64,000 bases of DNA, taken from NCBI GenBank assembly GCA_001931905.2, contig MSJI02000915.1, positions 62,001 to 126,000 on the forward strand. Reading direction: 5' to 3'. Origin of the DNA: Cladosporium sp. IMV 00045 (Eukaryota; Ascomycota; Dothideomycetes; Cladosporiales; Cladosporiaceae). The notes under the pieces were generated by a model. The model did no database searches and was not told the DNA's origin. It saw only the letters and a list, made by a program, of their open reading frames with translations. The position numbers and the translations under genes were made by a program. Positions 53,620-62,814 of this stretch are shown piece after piece. The stretch's first letter is position 1. Each line of letters starts with the position of its first letter.

Positions 53620-55914
53620 CTACATAGCATGATCGAAATCATCATGCGTCCAATCCCCATGCGCCGCCGTCCCACCAGAATCCGCACCGGCGCCAGCACC
53701 ACCAGCACCAGCAAAAGCGCCACCGCCAGCAGCAGCAGCTCCGAGGTGACTCGCGTGCTTCTCGACATCCACGGTGCCCATCCAGTAAAGCATGGTGAAA
53801 ACGAGCAAGTGCAGCGCCAGACAGTACATGGCGAAGAGGTTCCTGCTCGTGCGCGTCTGCAGCACCAGGCGCGTGATCTGGAAAACCGCGCGCTCCGGCA
53901 GACTCATGCGTTTCAGCGCGCGGGCACTCTCGCGCCCGCGGAAGGCCGCGAAGGGGGAGATGTTGCTCTCGTACGTGGAGCGGTAGCGGTCGAGCGAGAG
54001 GCCCGAGGAGGTGTCTGACGACGAGACCTGGATGGTGGACGGGTTGGGGTTGGCGCCGTAGGCGCTGCCGGAAGTGGACGTCGCGGGCTGGGCGCCGCGG
54101 TTGTAGGTTGAGACGTAGCGCGTCTTCTCGTACAGGTTCAGGTTGTCCTTTTGCAGGCTCGACACCTCGGAGCGCAGCGAGCTGACTGTCTGGTACTGCT
54201 TTTGCAGCTCCTGTTCCAGCTCGCCGATCTTCTTCTTGAACCGGTCGCGCTGCGCTGTGACCATTGGTAGGATGCCGGAGCCGCCGCCTGCGACCTCGCC
54301 GGGCCGCATTGGCGAGCCTGAACCGGAGGAGGGGTCAACTCCGCCAATGATTGAGGAGGTCGGTGAGGTGCCGCCGCCTCGCCTGCTGCCGTACATTGTC
54401 TTCGGGTGGCGAGATGTATATGTGCCCGCGACGGACATTGTCTCGAATGCGTTTGAGGCCTCCTGCTGGGTCTTCTGCAGGTCGTTCTCCAGTGATGCGT
54501 TCAGGCTCTGTGCCTTTTCGAGATCGGCATTCATCGTGGAGAAGTCTGCTTGGAGCTCATCGAGGCTTTTCTGCAGCTCATTATTTGAGACTCGCAGGTC
54601 TGTGAGTTCGTTGCTCAGCTTTTTGTTTCGCGCAATGAGGAGTTGCTCGAGGCTTTCTCCTTTGCCCTTGTCTGCACTTCCGTTCGCGTTTGGTGTGTCT
54701 GCTGGATCCAGTTCGGTATCGTCAACCGCGGCGAATTCGATCGATCGCAACATTTCCAGTTCGCGCTTAATCTCGTCGTAGTCATTCCATTTCTGTACCC
54801 GAGCTTGCAGCGATTCTCGATCCGATTTCAGCGCGTGCACCTCCTTCTCAATGCCGCGCAGCTTCGTTTCCAAAGCACTCGTTTCGGATTCTTTGTCGTA
54901 TCTGGCGTTGTCGATTCGTCGAAGCAGAGATGAGTTCTCAGATCGAAGGCGAAGGTAGGCAGGATCGTCTTCCACCGCAGTGCTGCGACCAGAAGACTGA
55001 CTGGCAGACTGCGCAAGCTCAACACGTAGTTGCTCATTACGAGCCTCGATCTCAGCAAGCCGTGTAGTCGTCCTTTCCAACTCGGAATTGGCCAATTCGA
55101 GTTCCGCGCTTGTGGCAGCGCTTCTCCCAGCATCTTGTGAGTCCTCGCCCGTCTTCTCGAGTCGCTGTGAGACCTCGTAGCTTGCCTTGAGCTCCTTCAA
55201 TATCCTGTCCTGGCTCTCCACCTTCTCCTCCAAGTTCTGCTCTTTGGCCGCCCAATTGTCTTCTTTCTCTTTCAGCACTGCCGACCAAGACTCCTCCACT
55301 TCTTTGATCCGGGAGTCTTGCGATCCCTCAAATGACTGTCTCTTATTCCGCTCCTGCTCCAGCTGTTTCTCCGAATCTTCAAGCTGCGAATTCAACTTGG
55401 TGATTTGCTTGTGCAAACGCTCGTTCTCGCTCTCAAGCTTGGGCACGACCTCCTCCGCCGTGACCAACGAATCAATGGACGCATCCAGCAAAGGGTAAGG
55501 GTCCGGGGCTTCCGACAGCGGCGTGTACGCCTGCATAAACGCCGAGGAAATGGTCTTGTTGTGGTTCGTGAGCAGGTCGACATAGCCCTGGTAGGACTTG
55601 AGCAAGTCCTTGATGTCCAGCAATTTCGCGGCATCGTCCAGCTTCTTGAAGTCTTTGGTTTTCTGCGCGAGGTCTTTGCGTTTGAGTAATGAGTCGCGCT
55701 GGTGCGAGACTAGCTCTGACGCAGACACATCTAGTGTTGACACCAGTTTGCTGAGATCCAGTGTTCGCCATGCTGCTACTGCTTGTTGGAACTTGTTTCC
55801 TTCTTGCGCGCCCTCCCTTGCGCTGCGGATGTCGCTGGCATGTTCTTGAGTGTCTCCAGGTGCATTCGTAGTCGTGGCGCCTGCGCTCGCTTGTTCGTCC
55901 TTGGTGTCGGCCAT
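53620..55914 (-). CDS. COY1: Golgi coiled-coil protein CASP/Coy1
   Basis: Coy1/CASP is a Golgi-membrane golgin that interacts with the COG complex and helps intra-Golgi retrograde transport. The single exon encodes 764 residues from the ATG at 55914. Residues about 40-120 contain the conserved N-terminal family segment (A-A-W-R-T-L-D-L-S-K-L, D-x-x-A-S-E-L-V and R-K-D-L-A-Q-K-T-K-D-F-K-K-L). Long coiled coils run from about 160 to 600. The CASP C-terminal region starts near 620 (Y-E-S-N-I-S-P-F-A-A-F-R-G-R-E, R-A-L-K-R-M-S-L-P-E-R). One transmembrane helix follows (L-F-A-M-Y-C-L-A-L-H-L-L-V-F-T-M-L-Y), just before an Ala/Gly-rich lumenal tail ending D-D-F-D-H-A-M. This is tail-anchored topology, as expected. 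Confidence 0.94.
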   Translation of the reverse strand: MADTKDEQASAGATTTNAPGDTQEHASDIRSAREGAQEGNKFQQAVAAWRTLDLSKLVSTLDVSASELVSHQRDSLLKRKDLAQKTKDFKKLDDAAKLLDIKDLLKSYQGYVDLLTNHNKTISSAFMQAYTPLSEAPDPYPLLDASIDSLVTAEEVVPKLESENERLHKQITKLNSQLEDSEKQLEQERNKRQSFEGSQDSRIKEVEESWSAVLKEKEDNWAAKEQNLEEKVESQDRILKELKASYEVSQRLEKTGEDSQDAGRSAATSAELELANSELERTTTRLAEIEARNEQLRVELAQSASQSSGRSTAVEDDPAYLRLRSENSSLLRRIDNARYDKESETSALETKLRGIEKEVHALKSDRESLQARVQKWNDYDEIKRELEMLRSIEFAAVDDTELDPADTPNANGSADKGKGESLEQLLIARNKKLSNELTDLRVSNNELQKSLDELQADFSTMNADLEKAQSLNASLENDLQKTQQEASNAFETMSVAGTYTSRHPKTMYGSRRGGGTSPTSSIIGGVDPSSGSGSPMRPGEVAGGGSGILPMVTAQRDRFKKKIGELEQELQKQYQTVSSLRSEVSSLQKDNLNLYEKTRYVSTYNRGAQPATSTSGSAYGANPNPSTIQVSSSDTSSGLSLDRYRSTYESNISPFAAFRGRESARALKRMSLPERAVFQITRLVLQTRTSRNLFAMYCLALHLLVFTMLYWMGTVDVEKHASHLGAAAAGGGAFAGAGGAGAGADSGGTAAHGDWTHDDFDHAM

Positions 55915-56328
55915 GGTACCTGAGTTTGGCTGGTCGCTCAAGGCATAGGAGAGATGGCTACTGCCTGATGTTTGTCGCAGGGCCGACTGGAGAGATCGAT
56001 TACTATGTTATTACAGAGCAACCTTGGATGCGATGATATAAAGTGGTATCTCAAAGGTACACGCGGTGAATGGACGTCTTAATTGCGAAAATGAATACCA
56101 GAAGTCAGTCTTAGGGATAGCCATCTGTTGTGAGAGTGAAGCTCCCAAGGGTCCTCGCCGTCCAAGCAAGCACGAGCCTCGGAGCCAACGCCAGCTGTGT
56201 GGATCGCCCGCCCATACAAACATCTATGTCATGGAATTGTACGCGATTCCCCATACCTCCACCCGAGATATACAACCTCCCTTCCTCGCGTGTCACAAAG
56301 ACACAATGGTTGGTTGGCCTGACCGGCG
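55915..56328. promoter_or_regulatory. Divergent promoter region, COY1 / VPS3-like gene
   Basis: This 414-bp stretch separates two divergent membrane-traffic genes, so shared regulation is possible. No specific motif was identified. Confidence 0.45.
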
Positions 56329-59300
56329 ATGGAAGCGCAGCATGGCTCCCTGAACAGCGACAGCGACACCGACGGGGCCTACGTCCTCCGCGACTTGATC
56401 AAAGACGTCCCACTCTCGGCCGACGGCGAGGACAGCAATGTATACATCACCTGCGTAGACGCCTGGAATGGCAACCTATACATCGGAACCTCTGCCGGAG
56501 AGTTATTACACTTTGTCTCTATTCCACCCGAGGCTGGCGATGAGACCGGACAACCGACCTGGATCATCGCTTCTAGACTGCAGCCGCCTTTCAATACCGC
56601 GCAGGATCCTCCCGACAATGGCGTGAAACAAATACTCATCCTGCCAGACTCCGGCAAGGCTTGTGTTCTCTGCAATGGCACCCTCACATTCTACACGCTG
56701 CCGGAGTTGAGCCCTGCGTTTGGCGGCAAGATCAAGCAGGCGGGATGCACATGGGTTGGCGGACTGGATCGGAATGACGAGCTGGAAGAGCGCGACGTAG
56801 GAGCCAATGGCACGGTCATTGTCATTTGTCTGAAGCAAAGGCTGCGCCTGATTCGCATTGGAGAAGAAGCCAGGAAAATTAGGGACATTGAGCTGGGCGG
56901 AGTCGGCGCCATACAACGACGAGGAGACCTGGCTTGCGTCGCTGATGGCACCTCTTATTCTCTGCTCGATGTGGTGAATCAGCGCAAAAACGATCTTTTC
57001 CCGATTTCTTCGACATCGGAGCCGGAGCCTACACCACAGGCGACTACACTAGAGCCTCCGGCAACATCTTCACATCAAGCTTCGCGAAGCTTGTCAGGTC
57101 GAAGTCCGGTACGCGTTGGGCGTCACGAACGAAACACCAGCCTCGGTGGCAACTTGCAAGTCAAAGATCGTCTTAGACCTGACAGTTCTTCGCCTTGGCC
57201 TCCGCGTGGCTCTTCCAAGACGTCAGCATCTCCCACAGACTCACCGAGTCGTACAACCAGCCCAGAGAAGTCGGACGCGGGAAGTGAAAGTGCGCCGCCT
57301 CCGCCACCACCAAAAGACGATGCGCCTCCGAAAGAAGTGGCCAATCGACCCTTGCCGCCAAACATTGCTTCGCCTACACCGTCCGAATACTTATTGACAA
57401 CCGGCACCAAGGCTTCCGAGCCTGGTGTGGGCATGTTCGTTAACCTGGACGGTGACGTTGTTCGTGGTACGATTGAGTTCACCAGTTATCCACACTGTCT
57501 GATTTTAGAAGGCGGTAGAGACAGCTCAATGCCGGGCGCGCCTGAAAATGAGTCAGACGGATATGCCATAGCGCTTGTGCAGCGCAGTCTGCGAGGCAAC
57601 AAACGTACCGCTATCGAGATACAGAGGTGGGACGTTGAGCCCGGAGAAGCTCACCATACCAAGCATTGGTTGGATCTGCCCCACGAGCAGGACACCACGA
57701 ATGCAGATGATATCGCAGACGGTGTTGGTCTACGAACTGCGACCACATCGAACGAACTGGCCGTTCCCGAAATCAGCACCAATCTGAGGTTGCGGCGTTT
57801 ACACACCGGCGCTGGCGAAGATCAGCCGGACGAGGCAGAACTTAAGCGAAACCAGGAAGAGGACAGTTTCACAGCCCGCTTTGCGCAGACCAAGGTCAGC
57901 GTTTTGCTGTTCTGCGGCAGTCAAGTCAACTGGCTGGTGCGTAGCTCGTTGCTCGTCCGTCTGGAACGTCGATTAGACAAGGCAGTCTCTTCGAGCGGCA
58001 ATCTCACGATCGATGCTGCGAAAGTCCAGGAGGTCATTAACGACATTCGCGGCCAAGAAGCTCTCAATGAACTTGATTTCTTGACCCTGACATACATTCG
58101 CCAAAAGGCGTCACTGCTGCTGTTTGGCAATCTATTACTGACAACAGCCAACGGTGTCATTGCTTACGAGCGCGATAAGAAAGCTGCCGGTGAAGCACTA
58201 GTTGAAGGCGAGATTGACCCACGAACGATACTCGGTCTCGTGCCGCCTTTGTCGAAAGAGGTCAAGGTGGGCCAAGACGGCGTCTGGGTATCTCAAGGTC
58301 TACGTGACACGATCCACACCTTGCGCGATGCCATTGGCGACACGGAAATCGCACCAGACACTCGAGGCCCTTACGGCGACAATCTGCTGCAAGTCATCAA
58401 GCGCTACCTCGTCGTTTGGCGGAAGAAGAAGGGCTTTGGCAGTGTGGCGGATGAAACTCACGTCTTCCAAACAGTTGACGCGGCCCTGCTTCACGTTCTG
58501 CTCCTTCTGGATCAACACAGTCCTCGCGGTCCAGCCACTGGTGGGTCTGTCAGATCAGAGCTCAATGATGTAGTGGATAAGGGTGTGGACTGCTTTGATC
58601 GAGCCGTCGAGCTTTTCGAGGCTTTTGACAGACTCTACATCCTGAGTCGTCTATATCAATCACGCAAGGCGCCTGGTCAGGTCTTGTCAACTTGGAGGCG
58701 CATTGTTGATGGTGAACGTGATGTCGGTGGAGAGCTGCTTGAGGGAGAATATGACATCCGCCGCTACTTGACCAAGATACGTGACCAGCAATTGGTCGAA
58801 GAATACGGCACCTGGCTTGCAAACCGCAACCCAAAACTCGGCGTCCAAGTCTTTGCAGACGACAGTGGAAGGATCAAGTTCCAGCCATCCGAAGCTGTCG
58901 CACTACTCAAAGCGAAGGCACCGGGTGCTGTCAAAGACTACCTTGAACATCTCGTCTTTGGAAAGAATCATATTCAATACGTCAACGACCTGATCACCTT
59001 CTATCTCGACACGGTCCTGCATGAACTGGAGCAGTCTCCGCATGCCAAATCCAATCTCATCGAGTCTTACGAGACATATCGAGCGTTGGTCCCGCCAAAG
59101 CCCACATACCGACAATTCATAACCGACAACGCCATCGATGCGGAATGGTGGCACAACCGCTTGCGTCTCCTGCAGCTGATTGGCGGGAGCCATGGAGCGG
59201 CATCCAAATACGATGTGCACGCTGTCGGCCAGCGTCTCAGCCCTTACAGCGACGCACTGGTGCCGGAAATGATCATTCTCAACGGTCGCGAGGGCAAGCA

Positions 59301-59784
59301 TGAAGAAGCGCTGCGACTCCTCACTCACGGTCTTGGGGACTACGACACTGCAATCCGATACTGCCTACTTGGCGGATCGTCCATTTTCCACCCTGGCTCC
59401 AATCTACTGCCAGAGCAATCCCTGCCATCAAAGGAGGAACAGGCGAAACTGTTCCACACCCTCCTACACGAGTTCTTCCGCATCGAAGACCTCGGCGAGC
59501 GACTCGAACGGACTTCAGAGTTGCTGGAGCGGTTCGGGGGATGGTTTGAGATTGAAGAAGTCCTGGCATTGATCCCGGACGGATGGAGCGTGGAGATCGT
59601 AAGTGGGTTCCTGGTACACGCTCTGCGGAGGCTTGTCAGAGAGAAGAACGAAACGGTGGTTGTCAAGGCATTGAGCTCGGCGCAGAATCTAAGAAGCAGT
59701 GTCGAGACTGCAGAGAAGCACGAGAGGATCGGGTCGGTGTTCGTGAACAGCGAGGGCGGCGGGGAGAATGTAAACGTTCATTGA
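56329..59784 (+). CDS. VPS3: Vps3/TGFBRAP1-like vacuolar sorting protein (CORVET)
   Basis: This intronless gene encodes 1151 residues. The N-terminal CNH-type beta-propeller begins near residue 38 with Y-I-T-C-V-D-A-W-N-G-N-L-Y-I-G-T-S-A-G-E-type sequence and continues K-Q-I-L-I-L-P and V-L-C-N-G-T-L-T-F-Y-T-L-P-E-L. A Ser/Pro-rich insert (about 225-350) interrupts it, then G-M-F-V-N-L-D-G-D-V-V-R-G-T resumes the propeller. The rest is helical, with Y-D-I-R-R-Y-L-T, Y-L-E-H-L-V-F-G and H-E-E-A-L-R-L-L-T-H-G-L-G-D-Y, the latter the familiar Vps39/TRAP1-type C-terminal repeat. Vps3 brings CORVET to Rab5/Vps21 endosomes. Vps39/Vam6 (HOPS) has the same layout, so the choice of Vps3 rests on the N-terminal resemblance to TGFBRAP1 and is less certain than the family. 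Confidence 0.85.
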   Translation: MEAQHGSLNSDSDTDGAYVLRDLIKDVPLSADGEDSNVYITCVDAWNGNLYIGTSAGELLHFVSIPPEAGDETGQPTWIIASRLQPPFNTAQDPPDNGVKQILILPDSGKACVLCNGTLTFYTLPELSPAFGGKIKQAGCTWVGGLDRNDELEERDVGANGTVIVICLKQRLRLIRIGEEARKIRDIELGGVGAIQRRGDLACVADGTSYSLLDVVNQRKNDLFPISSTSEPEPTPQATTLEPPATSSHQASRSLSGRSPVRVGRHERNTSLGGNLQVKDRLRPDSSSPWPPRGSSKTSASPTDSPSRTTSPEKSDAGSESAPPPPPPKDDAPPKEVANRPLPPNIASPTPSEYLLTTGTKASEPGVGMFVNLDGDVVRGTIEFTSYPHCLILEGGRDSSMPGAPENESDGYAIALVQRSLRGNKRTAIEIQRWDVEPGEAHHTKHWLDLPHEQDTTNADDIADGVGLRTATTSNELAVPEISTNLRLRRLHTGAGEDQPDEAELKRNQEEDSFTARFAQTKVSVLLFCGSQVNWLVRSSLLVRLERRLDKAVSSSGNLTIDAAKVQEVINDIRGQEALNELDFLTLTYIRQKASLLLFGNLLLTTANGVIAYERDKKAAGEALVEGEIDPRTILGLVPPLSKEVKVGQDGVWVSQGLRDTIHTLRDAIGDTEIAPDTRGPYGDNLLQVIKRYLVVWRKKKGFGSVADETHVFQTVDAALLHVLLLLDQHSPRGPATGGSVRSELNDVVDKGVDCFDRAVELFEAFDRLYILSRLYQSRKAPGQVLSTWRRIVDGERDVGGELLEGEYDIRRYLTKIRDQQLVEEYGTWLANRNPKLGVQVFADDSGRIKFQPSEAVALLKAKAPGAVKDYLEHLVFGKNHIQYVNDLITFYLDTVLHELEQSPHAKSNLIESYETYRALVPPKPTYRQFITDNAIDAEWWHNRLRLLQLIGGSHGAASKYDVHAVGQRLSPYSDALVPEMIILNGREGKHEEALRLLTHGLGDYDTAIRYCLLGGSSIFHPGSNLLPEQSLPSKEEQAKLFHTLLHEFFRIEDLGERLERTSELLERFGGWFEIEEVLALIPDGWSVEIVSGFLVHALRRLVREKNETVVVKALSSAQNLRSSVETAEKHERIGSVFVNSEGGGENVNVH

Positions 59785-60099
59785 GAGCTTGTGGCTGTAT
59801 ATACATCAAATTTATCAGACATGTACCTATTATTTGCCTCGGATGCTCATCCGATTCTTGCATACATCACATCCTGCCTAGAAAAGGCAGGCTTCGCGAC
59901 GTCCAATCGGCATAAACCCTTTTCGGCTTCGGCATTAAATTTCCTTATCTTATCAGAGCCTCCGATCCCTGTCCCGCGCGACCGCAGTTCGACTTTCTTG
60001 GGACGGTGAGCCATTGGGAGGAAGAAAGTCGTTGTTATTCTTATTTCTACCACACTACCTACTCCCACATACTCCGACTTTCTTCACTGACGGCCGGCC
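59785..60099. other. Intergenic, 5' region of FSF1
   Basis: This 315-bp gap holds the VPS3-like 3' flank and the FSF1 promoter. A 6-bp-stem hairpin (CCTGCC 59873-59878, GGCAGG 59886-59891) lies about 90 bp past the upstream stop and may only be chance. Confidence 0.45.
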
Positions 60100-61331
60100 A
60101 TGTCTGCTTCTCTTCCTGGAAACAGAGACCTTCCTGCGTCCCAGTATGACCTGAGCACATACTGGGGCCGCGTGCGACATGCCGCAAACCTTTCGGATCC
60201 GAGGTGAGATACATTGCATTTCATGCATACGTGTATGCGAGGAGAAGGCAACGCGATATGAGAGTTGTCGCGCTCTTCTGGCCCCTCTTGTATACGCGGT
60301 CTTGCACTCTTGTCGTCCGACAACATTCTTACTCTGAGGAATCAATGCTGACCTTGTTGCGACAACAGCACACTTCTCACGTCGCCCGCTGGCCTCGAGC
60401 ACGCAAAGAGCTTGATTACCGAATACAAGCAAGGCAAAATCTCAGACATGACACCAGAGCTGTGGACGGCCAAGAAGACGATCGACAGCACCCTGCACCC
60501 TGGTTGGTACAAAGCATCACTGAAAGAGAGGAACATCGGCTAAATTGAAACAAATCAGACACCGGCGAACCCGTCCTGCTGCCCTTCCGCATGTCCGCCT
60601 TCGTTTTCTCCAACCTGGTCGTCACCGCCGGTATGCTCACGCCCGGCCTTGGGACAGCCGGAACGGCAGGCTGGCAAGTCGCCAACCAGTCTCTCAACGT
60701 TGCCATCAACTTCTCGAACGCCAACAAGTCCACCCCGCTCTCCACCGGCAAGATCATCGAATCCTACTGCCTCGCCGTAGGAGCCTCTTGCGGTGTCGCG
60801 CTGGGTCTGAAAGCTCTCGTCCCGCGCCTGCGCGTCAGCCCCGCCGCCAGAACAGTCCTGGGCCGTCTCGTGCCCTTCGCCGCCGTCGCCAGCGCCGGTG
60901 TGCTGAACGTCTTCCTCATGCGCGGCGAGGAGATCCGCCACGGTATCCCCGTGTACCCGAAAGAAACGCCCTCGGCGCGCGCCAAGCGCGAGGCCGCCGG
61001 CGAGACTCTCCAGCCTTTGGGCAAGAGCAAGAAAGCGGCGACGCTCGCCGTCGGCGAGACGGCCATCTCTCGCGTTCTCAACGCTACGCCCATCATGGTC
61101 CTGCCGCCTCTCATTCTCGTTCGTCTGCAGCAGTCTGCTTGGCTTCAGCAGCGGCCGCGTATGGTCACGCCGGTCAACTTGGGTCTGATTTTCGCGACTT
61201 CCATTTTCGCTCTGCCGCTTGCGCTGGCTGCTTTCCCGCAGAGAGAGACTGTGAAGGCGACAAGTTTGGAGAAGGAGTTCTGGGAGCAGGGTGGCGATGG
61301 TGGATTGGTGGAGTTCAACCGTGGTATTTAA
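60100..61331 (+). CDS. FSF1: Sideroflexin (mitochondrial serine/tricarboxylate carrier type)
   Basis: Sideroflexins are inner-mitochondrial-membrane carriers; human SFXN1 imports serine, and fungal Fsf1 is the relative. Exons 60100-60203, 60369-60502 and 60559-61331 give 336 residues in frame; introns are 165 and 56 nt. The N-terminus reads L-P-A-S-Q-Y-D-L-S-T-Y-W-G-R-V-R-H, the family opening. Then come the diagnostic H-P-D-T-G-E-P-V-L-L-P-F-R-M-S-A-F (split by intron 2), T-P-G-L-G-T, Q-V-A-N-Q-S-L-N-V-A-I-N and N-A-N-K-S-T-P-L-S. Several hydrophobic helices follow (residues about 150-300), with the N-A-T-P-I-M-V-L-P-P motif near the end. The first intron is about three times the local norm and ends with GCTGAC before CAACAG. 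Confidence 0.93.
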
Positions 61332-62814
61332 GGAGGCTGGATTTCTTTCGACTGGTTTGAATCATACGGCATGGCTGGGAGCGTGTGAATATGTCCTTTG
61401 AGGAGAGGGGTTTCTCTAGATTATGGGTTGATGGCTTGCATTTTCTCTTTCTTTGATGTTTTGTTCCTAGCATGGCGCTAGAGGTGGTTTTGTTACGGAT
61501 AGACTTTGACTGATAGACGTTTCGGTAGCATTTACATTGAGCATTTCTTGAAGCTCAGCACTCTGAACAAAGGATCTGATCAGACTAGCCAGTTTCAAGA
61601 CCTATGCGGAAATAGATGGTCCTTATTCGATGCGTTGAAAAGGTGTCGGCATTCATGTGTTGATCCGTGGCAGATGGTATGTTAGATGCAGAAACGGCTC
61701 CTGGTGAAATGGTGTTCATTGGCGTCATTAGCGATTATCAGATCACTCATTTAATTAATGTTGACTATCAATCCTCTACTTCAGACGCTTCTGATGAAAA
61801 CAAAGTCTCATGGTGCACCCCGATGGTCCCCTTGATTTAGAGCGAGCTACCACAACCACTGCTCCACGCCGGGCGTTTTTTCTTTATATAAATTTGTGCC
61901 TGGTAGATGTTTCATTAAACATTAGTCCGAAATGGAAAAACATTCACGGCTATAGTGCTTCGCTTGAAATAACAATTATCATATGCAACAATGACAACAA
62001 GAAGGATACTTCGGAAGGTTGGACGTGAAGTCAGCATGCTCGTCAATTCTAAAGTTCCCGAGCGGATCTCCTCACTTCCACCTTCCTGCCTCCTCATCAT
62101 CTCACCTCCATCAGCATACCAGTCTTTGTGACTCAATTTCAAGATGACCATAATATCTCCTTCTAAGGCTGCGATTACAAAGATGACTGCTGCAATTCGA
62201 TAGAATTGGCGATTGTCCCGTCTCACGGCATGCATCTGTATAGCTTACGTATCACATCTTGAGCATTAATCGCAGCTCACCCGATCCTTTGCCAACGCAG
62301 CATCGCACACGCGGCGCCATGAGCTCCAGATCTCCCCACACCTGATCACAAACCTGGACAATGGAGACATAATCGACAACAAGGTAAGATCTGATATCCA
62401 CTCTTTCGGACCCATGCCGGTGGAGTCAGTGGGCCTGAGGTTGTACCTGCAGTCGTCCAAGTGTGCGTTTGCTCAATCAGTACTAGCCAAGTCCTGATGT
62501 ATAACACTGGTCTGGACGCATTCTGCCGTTGAGATGGCCGCATGAAAGCCAGCTCGAGAGTGCATTATCCACCAGCTCAAACGTGGTGGCAGTGGTGCAC
62601 AGTCCTGGCAGTGCAGAACTTATGCCTCAAGGGAACGTAGAATGCAACGAAAGTGGACCAAGAGGACGAATCGGCAACTGTATCATATATGCCAGAGATG
62701 ATACCATGACAGGATAGCCACCTTGTGGGTGGCATCGAAAAGCATACGAAGGCTGCAGACCGCAGGCACCTTTCAATTCAGGAAATATCGACCTCAACTT
62801 TGCATTGAACGACA
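61332..62814. other. Gene-free stretch
   Basis: About 1.5 kb lie between FSF1 and the AsnRS-like gene. It is moderately AT-rich, with only short frames and no recognised gene or repeat. Confidence 0.5.

Noticed and set aside
60204..60368. FSF1 intron 1 (165 nt) as a second stwintron
   Set aside because: One canonical intron joins the exons in frame, and I see no split donor or acceptor as in GLT1.
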